DNA of 64,000 nucleotides from Chitinophagales bacterium (GTDB lineage: Bacteria > Bacteroidota > Bacteroidia > Chitinophagales > Saprospiraceae). Positions within the stretch are counted from its first letter, which is position 1; each line of letters opens with the position of its first letter. The stretch is taken from assembly GCA_013297745.1 (NCBI GenBank), contig JAAFIM010000009.1, positions 18,479-82,478 on the forward strand, written 5' to 3'. Below the pieces are notes generated by a model. It saw only the letters and a program-made list of their open reading frames with translations, made no database searches and had not been told where the DNA came from. The translations under genes and the position numbers were made by a program. Below are positions 1-7,231 of this stretch, one piece after another.

Positions 1-1360
1 TCCAAAGTTGGTTGAATGTTTTGCCCTCAAATTGGGGAAAAACGCGCCTTTCGCCCCATAGCGGCATCAAATATCGCTTGGCAAACCAGCGTTTGGCAAA
101 TCGGGGCGTGTTCATTAGCCAGCGTTTGGAAGACAACCAAGCCCACATTTTCCACATTCTTTGCTCGTCTGTGGGTTTTAGATTTTTTTCTGTTTCCAAA
201 TGGCGATTATATAAAATAAGTTCGTGCAGATTGATTTTGACAGGGCAAGATTCAGTACAAGCCCCACAGAGCGAAGAAGCGTTGGATAAATGCGCATTTT
301 CCTCAAAATTGCCCAAATGCGGCATCAATACAGCCCCAATAGGGCCAGGATAGGGCGCATCGTAAGTATGTCCGCCTATATTTTTATAAACAGGGCAATT
401 ATTCAAACAAGAACCGCAGCGAATACAGTACAAACTTTCCCGCAATTTGGGGTCAGCTACCAATCGCGAGCGGCCGTTATCTATCAAAATAACGTACATT
501 TGTTGCGCGCCGTCTTTTTCATTTTTTTGTTGCGGTGCAGAAATCAGCGTGTTATAAACTGTCAATTGTTGCCCCGTGCCGTAAGTTGATAAAAGGGGTA
601 AAAATACGTCCAAATCTTGTACCGAAGGCAATACTTTTTCAATCCCCACCAAAGCAATATGCACGGGCGGAAGGGTAGAAGTAAGACGCGCATTTCCTTC
701 ATTTTCAGTGATTAAGATGCTGCCTGTGTCGGCGATGATAAAATTTGCGCCCGTAATTCCCACTTGAGCTTGAGCGAATTTTGCCCGCATTTGTTGCCGC
801 ACAAAAGCCATAATTTGGGCTGGAGTTGCGTCGGCTGGAGTAGCAAATTTTTGATGAAATAACTCCGCTACATCGGCTTTATTCAAGTGCATTGCTGGAG
901 TTATAATATGATAAGGCGTTTCATTCCGCAGTTGAACGATGTACTCGCCCAAATCAGTTTCCAACACTTCAATATCTTGTTCAGCCAAAAAATCGTTCAA
1001 TTCTATCTCTTCAGTTATCATTGATTTTGATTTAACGACCAAATCCGTTTTTTGTTCTATTAAGATATTTTTTATCAAAATTCGGGCTTGGGCTGCGTCT
1101 TCTGCCCACAAAACTTTGCCGCCGCGCGCTGTGAAATTTCGTTCAAACTCCAATAACAAAGTCGGCAAATTTTCTATAGCTTGCCATTTTATATTTTTTG
1201 CCAATTGACGCGCTTTTTCCAAATCGGCAAATTGTTGTTTGCCAATAGCCACTTTTTCATCATAACGACTGATATTAAACTGAATAGTTTGGCGATGGCG
1301 GCGCGAAAATGCTTTTTGGTCGGCTTGGTTGAGAAACGTTGATAAAATATCTTGTTGCAT
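1..1360 (-). CDS. lutB: LutB-type lactate utilization iron-sulfur protein (3' end cut by window edge)
   Basis: Open frame running off the left edge; 453 codons are visible, so only a short C-terminal tail is missing. LutB is the iron-sulfur subunit of the LutABC L-lactate oxidation system, a cytoplasmic complex. The N-terminal two thirds is the LutB/LutC-shared domain (for example ITGANFIIADTGSI near residues 200-220). Two ferredoxin-like cysteine clusters follow: CIRCGSCLNNC at about 311-321 and CGACTESC at about 362-369, each followed by Pro, as expected for two [4Fe-4S] clusters. Start chosen at the ATG about 20 nt downstream of a TATCTTTG promoter box. lutC lies 7.3 kb away on the same strand; lutA is not visible, so the usual operon is split here. 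Annotation is firm; substrate is inferred from the family. Confidence 0.9.
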   Translation of the reverse strand, partial: MQQDILSTFLNQADQKAFSRRHRQTIQFNISRYDEKVAIGKQQFADLEKARQLAKNIKWQAIENLPTLLLEFERNFTARGGKVLWAEDAAQARILIKNILIEQKTDLVVKSKSMITEEIELNDFLAEQDIEVLETDLGEYIVQLRNETPYHIITPAMHLNKADVAELFHQKFATPADATPAQIMAFVRQQMRAKFAQAQVGITGANFIIADTGSILITENEGNARLTSTLPPVHIALVGIEKVLPSVQDLDVFLPLLSTYGTGQQLTVYNTLISAPQQKNEKDGAQQMYVILIDNGRSRLVADPKLRESLYCIRCGSCLNNCPVYKNIGGHTYDAPYPGPIGAVLMPHLGNFEENAHLSNASSLCGACTESCPVKINLHELILYNRHLETEKNLKPTDEQRMWKMWAWLSSKRWLMNTPRFAKRWFAKRYLMPLWGERRVFPQFEGKTFNQLW

Positions 1361-1381
1361 AAAATTAGGTTTTTTGGACGG

Positions 1382-1389
1382 CAAAGATA
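1382..1389 (-). promoter_or_regulatory. -7 box of lutB promoter
   Basis: TATCTTTG on the minus strand matches the Bacteroidota TAnnTTTG -7 consensus and sits just upstream of the lutB ATG. Confidence 0.6.
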
Positions 1390-1411
1390 CAATTTTTCCA
1401 CCAATCTATAA

Positions 1412-1446
1412 CAAATAAAAAACGCTTTCAGCCAAAGCCAAAAGCG
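1412..1446 (-). terminator. Terminator after the 1453-1992 gene
   Basis: On the minus strand CGCTTT...AAAGCG forms a stem followed by TTTTTTATT, seven bases past the stop codon of the upstream membrane protein gene and before the lutB promoter. Confidence 0.6.
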
Positions 1447-1452
1447 AATAAA

Positions 1453-1992
1453 TTAACATAATTTTTTTAATTCTTGCAGCCAAGTTTTGAATTCGGCTAA
1501 TTCTGTGGCATTTTTATAGTCGTCTTCCAAATCGCCATATTTGGTGATTAACATTTTTTCGTGTGGGTTTTTATCGCTGCGCAGTTTGAAAAGTTTTTCC
1601 CAAAAGATGATTTTTTGCTGTTCCAAATCCAAATGTATTTGATAATTGGCTAATTTTTCCAAAATATCGGTTTCATTTTCCGCTTCGCGGTTTGGGTTTA
1701 AATTTTCGCGATAGAAAAATAAACGCTGCTTGCTGTTGGGATTATAAAATTCAAAAAGTAGCGTTTTATCCGTTTTGGCTGTTTTTTCTGCAAAACAAAA
1801 AGGTTGCAAAAGCCGCATTTGATAAGCGCAAAGTGCGTCTATTTCGTGGCTGCATTTGGAAATTTCTACCTCACATTCAGCCAAAGCTTGGTTGCTATGG
1901 AGTGGAATTTTTCCGCTTGTTTTTCTATTGATTAGCAAAAATACAACCGTTATGCTGATAATTAAGGCAAGGATAGAGATAAAAATCCACAT
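1453..1992 (-). CDS. Hypothetical single-pass membrane protein
   Basis: 179 residues, no family recognised. Residues 2-20 (WIFISILALIISITVVFLL) form one hydrophobic segment followed by Asn-Arg-Lys, which predicts an N-terminal anchor with a cytoplasmic soluble part. The rest is Glu/Lys/Gln-rich and probably helical (region around ILEKLANYQIHLDLEQQK). It lies between the tRNA-Asn gene and lutB on the same strand, with a terminator on each side, so it is probably transcribed alone. Nothing in the context gives a function. Confidence 0.65.
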   Translation of the reverse strand: MWIFISILALIISITVVFLLINRKTSGKIPLHSNQALAECEVEISKCSHEIDALCAYQMRLLQPFCFAEKTAKTDKTLLFEFYNPNSKQRLFFYRENLNPNREAENETDILEKLANYQIHLDLEQQKIIFWEKLFKLRSDKNPHEKMLITKYGDLEDDYKNATELAEFKTWLQELKKLC

Positions 1993-2014
1993 ATTTTAGC
2001 AATTTTTGATTATG

Positions 2015-2048
2015 AAAAAAGCCTCAGCGATTTACATCACTAAGGCTT
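2015..2048 (-). terminator. Terminator after tRNA-Asn
   Basis: Minus-strand hairpin AAGCCTTAGTGAT / ATCGCTGAGGCTT followed by a T run, about 35 nt past the tRNA 3' end. Confidence 0.65.
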
Positions 2049-2083
2049 TAATTTACTTTCCAACTTTTTCCAAATCTTTTGGG

Positions 2084-2157
2084 CGCCCCCGACTGGACTC
2101 GAACCAGTGACCTACGGATTAACAGTCCGTTGCTCTAACCGACTGAGCTACAAGGGC
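2084..2157 (-). tRNA. tRNA-Asn (anticodon GTT)
   Basis: 74-nt cloverleaf on the minus strand. The acceptor stem GCCCTTG pairs with CGGGGGC including two G-U pairs, the D arm is GCTC/GAGC, the anticodon loop CTGTTAA gives GTT (Asn), and the T arm is ACTGG-TTCGAGT-CCAGT. The discriminator base is G and no CCA is encoded. It has its own -7 box upstream and its own terminator downstream. Confidence 0.95.
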
Positions 2158-2196
2158 AATTGTATTATTTAAATTCGGTTGAATTGTTTGATGCTG

Positions 2197-2204
2197 CAAA
2201 GGTA
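2197..2204 (-). promoter_or_regulatory. -7 box of tRNA-Asn promoter
   Basis: TACCTTTG on the minus strand, 40 nt upstream of the tRNA 5' end. Confidence 0.55.
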
Positions 2205-2369
2205 AAGCAAGTTTGCGGAGTGGCCAAATTTTTTTTCAAAAAAAATACACTTTTTTTTGTTTTTATTTAAAAAAACTACATTTTTTTGATAAAATGCGAC
2301 TTTTCTAACTAAAATGTAAAAATTTAAACGCTCAAAATTTTCGTTTTTTTTAAAAGCAGCCTTGTTTTG

Positions 2370-2514
2370 TTGGTGAGTACGAGCATATAACCTGAGAGTG
2401 GCTGCTAAAGTTCCTAACGCTAAATTTTTTTTTAATTATTATTATTTTCGCGTTATTTTGTCTTATTGGCGAGTACGAGCATATAACCCGTGAGTAGCTG
2501 TTAAAGTTCCCACG
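2370..2514. repeat. Two 49-bp direct repeats, 96 bp apart
   Basis: Copies at 2370-2418 and 2466-2514 share GAGTACGAGCATATAACC and, further on, TAAAGTTCC. The interval between copy starts is exactly 96 bp, a multiple of three, and the copies align without gaps. Between and around them the DNA is poly-A/T. The repeats fill the otherwise gene-free 2158-2654 stretch. On the minus strand both fall in one 84-codon frame (2350-2604), giving NFNSYSRVICSYSP and NFSSHSQVICSYSP. Whether that is coding is not clear. Confidence 0.7.
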
Positions 2515-2555
2515 ATGAAAAAAATATGTAGAAAATTTTTTTTCAAAAAAAATAA

Positions 2556-2585
2556 TTGGGGATTGTACAAAATTATGTATTTTTG
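2556..2585 (+). promoter_or_regulatory. Promoter of the PfkB-type kinase gene
   Basis: TTGGGG at -33 and TATTTTTG at 2578-2585, with 19 nt between TTG and TA; about 60 nt of leader precedes the ATG. Confidence 0.55.
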
Positions 2586-2654
2586 CAGCCGATTTTTTAA
2601 ACATTAAAATATCTCACAAAATATAGTCTTTTATTATCTATTTCAATATACAAT

Positions 2655-3569
2655 ATGAGTTTATTAGTTTTGGGTACGGTAGCTTTTGATACCATAGAAA
2701 CCCCTTTTGGCAAAGCGGAGCGAATTATTGGCGGGGCTGGTACTTATGTGGCTTGGGCTGCATCGCATTTTTATCAAGATATTAAATTGGTTTCTATCAT
2801 AGGCGATGATTATCCAGAGGCAGAATTGGCTGCTTTGCGTGCGCGTGGTGTTGATACTACAGGTTTGGAGGTACGCAAAGGCGAAAAAAGTTTTTTTTGG
2901 GCGGGTCGTTACCACAACAATATGAACAGCCGCGATACGTTGGCTACCGAATTGAATGTGTTGGCGGATTTTAATCCCAAATTGCCTGCTGCTTATACTG
3001 AAGTGGATTATTTGATGCTCGGCAATTTTGCGCCTGCTGTACAAATGCAAGTGATTAACCAAATTACTCGCCGTCCTAAATTAGTGGTTATGGATACTAT
3101 GAATTTTTGGATGGATATTGCTTTGGAGGACTTGAAAAAAGTAATTGCCAAAGTGGATGTACTTACCGTCAATGACGAAGAAGCGCGCCAATTATCAGGT
3201 GAACACGCCTTGCCCAAAGCTGCTAAAGCTATTCACGCTATGGGACCCAAAACTGTAGTAATCAAAAAAGGCGAACACGGTGCTTTGCTTTTTCACGAAG
3301 GACAAACATTTTTTGCGCCTGCTATGCCTTTGGAAACTGTTTTTGACCCAACTGGTGCAGGTGATTCATTTGCTGGTGGTTTTATTGGTTATTTAGCCAA
3401 AACAGACGATATTTCTTTTGCCAATATGCGCCGCGCTTTAATTCACGGTTCAGCTATTGCGTCTTTTTGCGTAGAAAAATTTGGACCCACACGTTTGCAA
3501 GAAATTCAGCCTGCTGATATTCAAGAGCGTTTGCAACAGTTCAAAAACTTAATGCATGTAGATTTTTAA
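2655..3569 (+). CDS. PfkB family carbohydrate/nucleoside kinase
   Basis: 304 residues, the full length of the ribokinase/PfkB family, cytoplasmic ATP-dependent kinases of sugars and nucleosides. The N-terminal substrate-binding signature is visible as IIGGAGTYVAWAASHF (about 24-39). The C-terminal ATP/anion-hole signature DPTGAGDSFAGGF (about 233-245) carries the catalytic Asp. VLTVNDEEARQLSG (about 171-184) is the typical mid-domain motif. The true substrate cannot be read from the motifs. A 51-nt gap separates it from the acidic protein gene downstream, which may be cotranscribed. Confidence 0.85.
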   Translation: MSLLVLGTVAFDTIETPFGKAERIIGGAGTYVAWAASHFYQDIKLVSIIGDDYPEAELAALRARGVDTTGLEVRKGEKSFFWAGRYHNNMNSRDTLATELNVLADFNPKLPAAYTEVDYLMLGNFAPAVQMQVINQITRRPKLVVMDTMNFWMDIALEDLKKVIAKVDVLTVNDEEARQLSGEHALPKAAKAIHAMGPKTVVIKKGEHGALLFHEGQTFFAPAMPLETVFDPTGAGDSFAGGFIGYLAKTDDISFANMRRALIHGSAIASFCVEKFGPTRLQEIQPADIQERLQQFKNLMHVDF

Positions 3570-3620
3570 ATTCAAATTATCATAAAACAACCTTTTTCCT
3601 TCCAACCACCTTGTTAGGCT

Positions 3621-4193
3621 ATGAACAAAAAACCAACCTCCAACAAAAAACGTATCGTCAAAGATTATGATGCGCTGCCAGAAGATATTCTGAATCAAAT
3701 TAAATTGAAATATCCTCGCGGGTTCGCCGAAAATTTGGTCTATTATACTGACCAACACGGTAAAAAAGTTTCAGCATTGCCTTTTGAAACTGAAGAAATT
3801 TACTATCTTGTGCGTATGACCGTGCAAGAAGCCAAACAGATTATTGAAGAAGACGATGATTACGATGAAAGCGGCACATTGCGCAATGATTTTGGTTCAG
3901 ATACGTCTGAAGGCGATGATGATGATTTGCCACAAGCTCAAGGTCTAGACGAAGTTTATCAACACGAAGTCTCCACAGTAGAATTAGACCCAGAATATCA
4001 AGAACAACAAACCAAAGAGGCTATGCACAAAGATAGTGAATATGCTGATGTGGATTTTGATAGTCTTAATTTGGATGGAGAAGACGAAGAGGAAAAAACT
4101 GAAGCGGATGCTTATGATTCGTACGACGAATACGAAGATTATGAAGATGATTTAGGTTTTAAAGGAGATAAAAAATCACCCGAAAAAGACTAA
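3621..4193 (+). CDS. Highly acidic hypothetical protein
   Basis: 190 residues with no family recognised. The first 75 residues are mixed and look folded (ILNQIKLKYPRGFAENLVYY, then TDQHGKKVSALPFETEEIYYLVRM). From about residue 80 the chain becomes dominated by Asp and Glu (EEDDDYDE, DLDGEDEEEK-like runs) and ends in a Tyr/Asp/Glu-rich tail. Acidic tails of this kind occur in Bacteroidota proteins found beside basic partners such as RNA polymerase or ribosome factors, but that is only an analogy. It follows the sugar kinase gene by 51 nt on the same strand. Confidence 0.75.
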   Translation: MNKKPTSNKKRIVKDYDALPEDILNQIKLKYPRGFAENLVYYTDQHGKKVSALPFETEEIYYLVRMTVQEAKQIIEEDDDYDESGTLRNDFGSDTSEGDDDDLPQAQGLDEVYQHEVSTVELDPEYQEQQTKEAMHKDSEYADVDFDSLNLDGEDEEEKTEADAYDSYDEYEDYEDDLGFKGDKKSPEKD

Positions 4194-4204
4194 CTTCAAC
4201 TTAT

Positions 4205-4448
4205 TAACTGACCTTTCGCAGTATATTTTTCATTTTTTTTACAATTAGCTTTTTGCAGTTAAATTTTCCTATATGCGCTCAATAGCGTGGGGTTTTATAC
4301 CCCGCGCGCTGATAAATTTTCCATAAAAAAATAGAAAATATAACATTTTTTACCATTTTTGTGCGTGGGGTGTAAAACCCCACGCTATTGAGCGCACACT
4401 GTTATTTTTTTCAATCTACCAAATTTTTTAACTGCGAAAGGTCAGTTA
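4205..4448. mobile_element. Palindromic MITE-like element, type A
   Basis: 244 bp bounded by perfect 18-bp inverted repeats (arm AACTGACCTTTCGCAGT plus one base, 4205-4222 and 4431-4448). A second inverted pair lies inside: GCGCTCAATAGCGTGGGG at 4275 and its complement ending at 4395, with the nested hairpin GGGGTTTTATACCCC. No coding capacity. It fills the gap between convergent genes. The inner hairpin also occurs in the type B element at 27.4 kb. Confidence 0.8.
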
Positions 4449-4450
4449 TT

Positions 4451-4486
4451 AAAAGCTTTTCCTACACACAGGAAAGGCTTTTTTAT
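4451..4486 (+). terminator. Terminator between convergent genes
   Basis: Stem AAGCTTTTCC / GGAAAGGCTT with loop TACACACA, followed by TTTTTTATTT on the plus strand. Confidence 0.65.
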
Positions 4487-4490
4487 TTGG

Positions 4491-4853
4491 CTAATTTTCA
4501 TCTTCCCATTCTGCTTCTTCCCATTCGCCCACTTGTGGGTCATATTTTATAAAATTATCGTCCACCATTTCCGAGCAATCCATAGAAATTTCAAAAATAT
4601 CATCTCCTTTGGCGGTAAAATAAAGTACGTTATTGGTCAGCATAGCCGTTACGCTCGCAAATCCTTTCTTTTCATAACATTGAAAACCCTCATAAAGGCG
4701 GGTGGGATAATATCCGTAACTCAATAGTTTATCCTTCAGGATATTTATTTCTTTTTTGGTAAAAGCGCAAACTGAATTATTATGCTCATTCTCTTCCCAA
4801 AAATTAGGGTGATTTTGTGCAGCTTTTCTACACAATTGTACATCGTAGCTCAT
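4491..4853 (-). CDS. Small cytoplasmic hypothetical protein
   Basis: 120 residues starting MSYDVQLCRKAAQ, with no signal peptide or membrane segment. It has a mixed alpha/beta composition and an acidic C-terminal tail (EWEEAEWEDEN). The MSYDxQL opening is shared by small standalone bacterial proteins of unknown function, some of them encoded near toxins; no toxin is next to it here. It is read towards the type A element and separated from it by a terminator. Confidence 0.65.
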   Translation of the reverse strand: MSYDVQLCRKAAQNHPNFWEENEHNNSVCAFTKKEINILKDKLLSYGYYPTRLYEGFQCYEKKGFASVTAMLTNNVLYFTAKGDDIFEISMDCSEMVDDNFIKYDPQVGEWEEAEWEDEN

Positions 4854-4913
4854 ATTTATACCAGAATTTTAATTTTTTGCTTTATTACGTATATTTTTAT
4901 GATAAAGTTGCAA

Positions 4914-5351
4914 TTAGCGGGTTCTAAATTGAATTGGGAGATTGTAGCCCACGCGCACAAACTGCCCATTTTGGAAGCCAGCCCGAAATTGATAAGTTGA
5001 AACAAACTCCCGAACCCAATGTAAGGCTTCCGCATCCAAAATATCATCTACGCCTTTTACGACTTTTAAATTGCTAATTGCTCCATCTTTTTCTACGATA
5101 AAATAAACGATTACTTTTGCATTGAGATTATTCCGCATACGCCAAGAATCATTTTTTGGATATTTTGGGGAAAAGTTTAAAATTTTGTTGTTGTGGCAGG
5201 CTTGTTGCTGTTGCCAATTTTGGTTAGCGTCCGCACAATCAATAATAATAGGCATTTGTTGTACAACACGATAAACCGTTGTATCTTCTATTTGAGCAAA
5301 TAAACTATTGAAAATCAACAAATTAAAAATTAAAAGAATTAAAATTTTCAT
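4914..5351 (-). CDS. Periplasmic protein with TonB C-terminal-like domain
   Basis: 145 residues. Residues 1-19 form a signal peptide (ILLIFNLLIFNSLFAQ) and there is no retained anchor, so the protein is probably periplasmic. Residues about 62-145 match the TonB C-terminal domain: VIVYFIVEKDGAISNLKVVKGVDDILDAEAL, then the strand-forming FRAGFQNGQFVRVGYNLPIQF. Classical TonB has an N-terminal membrane helix and a Pro-rich linker, both missing here. In Bacteroidota such short TonB_C proteins are common and their partner is generally unknown. The family assignment is solid, but the energy-transducing role is not established. Confidence 0.8.
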   Translation of the reverse strand: MKILILLIFNLLIFNSLFAQIEDTTVYRVVQQMPIIIDCADANQNWQQQQACHNNKILNFSPKYPKNDSWRMRNNLNAKVIVYFIVEKDGAISNLKVVKGVDDILDAEALHWVREFVSTYQFRAGFQNGQFVRVGYNLPIQFRTR

Positions 5352-5450
5352 AGCATAAGCATTTTTTTTGTGAATATGCTAAAAGATGCTAACTTTGCGC
5401 TTTAAGTTGCGTATAAACCCTATTTTATCAATAAAAATACAATCAATAAT

Positions 5451-6011
5451 ATGAATTATTTAGAAAGTGTGCGCCAGCAGTTTGAGTACTACAAACTTTT
5501 GGGGGAAAAAACCTTCGCTCAACTCGCTGATGAGCATTTATTTTGGCAATATAATTCCGAAAGCAACAGCATCGCCAACATAGTTAAACATCTTTGGGGG
5601 AATATGTTGTCGCGTTGGACGGATTTTTTGACCACAGATGGGGAAAAAACTTGGCGTGACCGCGATGCAGAGTTTGAAAATGATTTTGTAACCCGCCAAC
5701 AACTTTTGGAAAAATGGAATGAAGGCTGGGCTTGCTTGTTTGCGGCAATAAATTCTATTACTGAAGCTGATTTGGGTAAAATTATCTACATTCGCAATCA
5801 AGGACACACTGTAGCTGAGGCCATAAATCGGCAGTTGGCGCATTATCCGTATCATATTGGGCAGATGGTTTTCATAGGAAAACTATGCGCAGAAAAATGG
5901 AATTCTTTGTCTATTCCCAAAAATCATTCGCTAGCTTACAATTCCCAAAAATTTGCACAAGAACAACGCATTGAACATTTTACAAAAGAATTTTTAGATA
6001 AAACAGAATAA
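5451..6011 (+). CDS. DinB-superfamily protein (DUF1572 type)
   Basis: 186 residues, a typical length for this four-helix-bundle family. The three-histidine metal site expected in DinB-like proteins is visible: His in NIVKHLWGN (about 47) and the pair in QLAHYPYHIGQ (about 131 and 135). DinB-like proteins of this class bind a divalent metal; some act as thiol-dependent transferases, but the reaction of DUF1572 members is not defined. It is monocistronic by context, with a divergent gene upstream and a 200-nt AT-rich gap downstream. Confidence 0.8.
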   Translation: MNYLESVRQQFEYYKLLGEKTFAQLADEHLFWQYNSESNSIANIVKHLWGNMLSRWTDFLTTDGEKTWRDRDAEFENDFVTRQQLLEKWNEGWACLFAAINSITEADLGKIIYIRNQGHTVAEAINRQLAHYPYHIGQMVFIGKLCAEKWNSLSIPKNHSLAYNSQKFAQEQRIEHFTKEFLDKTE

Positions 6012-6220
6012 AATTTGTTCCGATTAGAATAATCGTTTTAAAACAGAATTTTATTTGGATTAGTGTTTTTGCTAAAATTTGATAATCATTTAATTAGCAT
6101 TGTGCTGGGTTAAAAATACTAAATATAATATCCGAATAAAATTCGTTTTAAAGTTTTTTATTCTATAAAAAACAAATTTTATACCGAAAATTTTAATTAT
6201 TCAAAATTTAATAGAAAAAT

Positions 6221-6634
6221 ATGAGTAAATTCGCAAGTAGTTATAAATTGGCTATTGGCTATGCGCGGGGTAATGACGCTTCGCATTGTTGGATAGCTTT
6301 GCATCGTTGTGTGGAGGCTTTGGCGCGTAGCAAAGGTCAAAGTTTTAATAGTATTTTTGAGCATTTGGAGAAACAGTTTTTTTTCAAAAGAAAAAATAAA
6401 GCGCAATGGCCTTCAATAGAAAATATGTTAATGGCTGCCTACTATTTGAAAGCGGAAAGAGATATTTTTTTAGAAACATTAAACTTTGAAACCAAAATTA
6501 GAAAAATTGAAAAAAAACAAGGCAAACGATGGAGCCAAAATAAAGAGTTTTTAGAATTGTCTCATCAACAAAATGCTTATAAACAGCCACGTGTAGGTTA
6601 TTGGGGTTGGAAAAATAGAACTGAAAATCAATAA
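6221..6634 (+). CDS. Hypothetical basic protein
   Basis: 137 residues, Lys/Arg-rich, no signal peptide or membrane span. The first half (YKLAIGYARGNDASHCWIALHRCVEALARSKG) looks helical. The second half is strongly basic (KIRKIEKKQGKRWSQ), which could favour nucleic-acid contact, though no known motif supports that. The gene ends at a strong bidirectional hairpin shared with the convergent lipoprotein gene. Confidence 0.65.
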   Translation: MSKFASSYKLAIGYARGNDASHCWIALHRCVEALARSKGQSFNSIFEHLEKQFFFKRKNKAQWPSIENMLMAAYYLKAERDIFLETLNFETKIRKIEKKQGKRWSQNKEFLELSHQQNAYKQPRVGYWGWKNRTENQ

Positions 6635-6673
6635 AAAAAGTCCTTTCCGTTGGTTTTGGAAAGGACTTTTTTT
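6635..6673. terminator. Bidirectional terminator
   Basis: AAAAAGTCCTTTCC / GGAAAGGACTTTTT, a perfect stem with flanking A and T runs, between convergent genes. Confidence 0.8.
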
Positions 6674-6684
6674 ATTGGAATGAT

Positions 6685-7086
6685 TTAGTTCACACCCGTG
6701 ATTTTACCCAATTCGCGCTTGCTGCTATCGAAAGTAAATTGTGAGTTGAGAATGCTATAATTTTTGGGGTCGGCGCAATAAGGATAAGCAAATTTTGCAT
6801 AATCCAACTTATCATTTTCAAAAGTGAAAGCTGAAGTGACCATCGAAATTTGTTGGGCTGTGAGGCAACCGCCATTGGTGGTTACTTGTTTGGCCACGCG
6901 CATTTTATCTTTATCAAAAGTTTCGGCTGTAACGCGGCTATGTGCGGGACCAAACTCACCTTGGGTCATTGGCACGCATCTATAAGTTGTATTTTGTGGA
7001 TTGTTGATAGCGCCGCGTATCACATCGCAACTGCTCATTTGAAAAACGCTGGCTATCAAAAAAGCCAAACTAAGTAATTGTTTCAT
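6685..7086 (-). CDS. Putative lipoprotein
   Basis: 133 residues. The N-terminus MKQLLSLAFLIASVFQMSSC is a type II signal peptide with a lipobox ending at Cys20, predicting a lipid-anchored envelope protein. The mature part holds several cysteines (YRCVPMTQGE, GGCLTAQQ, YPYCADPKN) that could form disulfides in the periplasm. No family was recognised. It stands alone between a bidirectional terminator and an AT-rich gap. Confidence 0.7.
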   Translation of the reverse strand: MKQLLSLAFLIASVFQMSSCDVIRGAINNPQNTTYRCVPMTQGEFGPAHSRVTAETFDKDKMRVAKQVTTNGGCLTAQQISMVTSAFTFENDKLDYAKFAYPYCADPKNYSILNSQFTFDSSKRELGKITGVN

Positions 7087-7181
7087 ATCTATGTTATAAT
7101 TTGTTGGATATTATAAAAAAAATGTTTTAAAATCAGTAGCCTGCATTACAAAAATGATGCCAATTGAAAAAAAAGAGGCAA

Positions 7182-7211
7182 AAAAAAGAGAATAGACAAG
7201 CTATTCTCTTA
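7182..7211 (-). terminator. Terminator after the PD40/TPR gene
   Basis: AAGAGAATAG / CTATTCTCTT with a 5-nt loop, followed by a long T run on the minus strand. Confidence 0.75.
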
Positions 7212-7231
7212 TTTCGATTGGTTATATCAGT

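Noticed and set aside
12..1404. Several short plus- and minus-strand frames
   Set aside because: They overlap the lutB frame, which is open to the window edge and carries both iron-sulfur motifs.
2350..2604. 84-residue minus-strand gene
   Set aside because: Not listed as a gene: no promoter or family, AT-rich low-complexity spacers, and its start would overlap the opposing promoter. Kept as a finding only.
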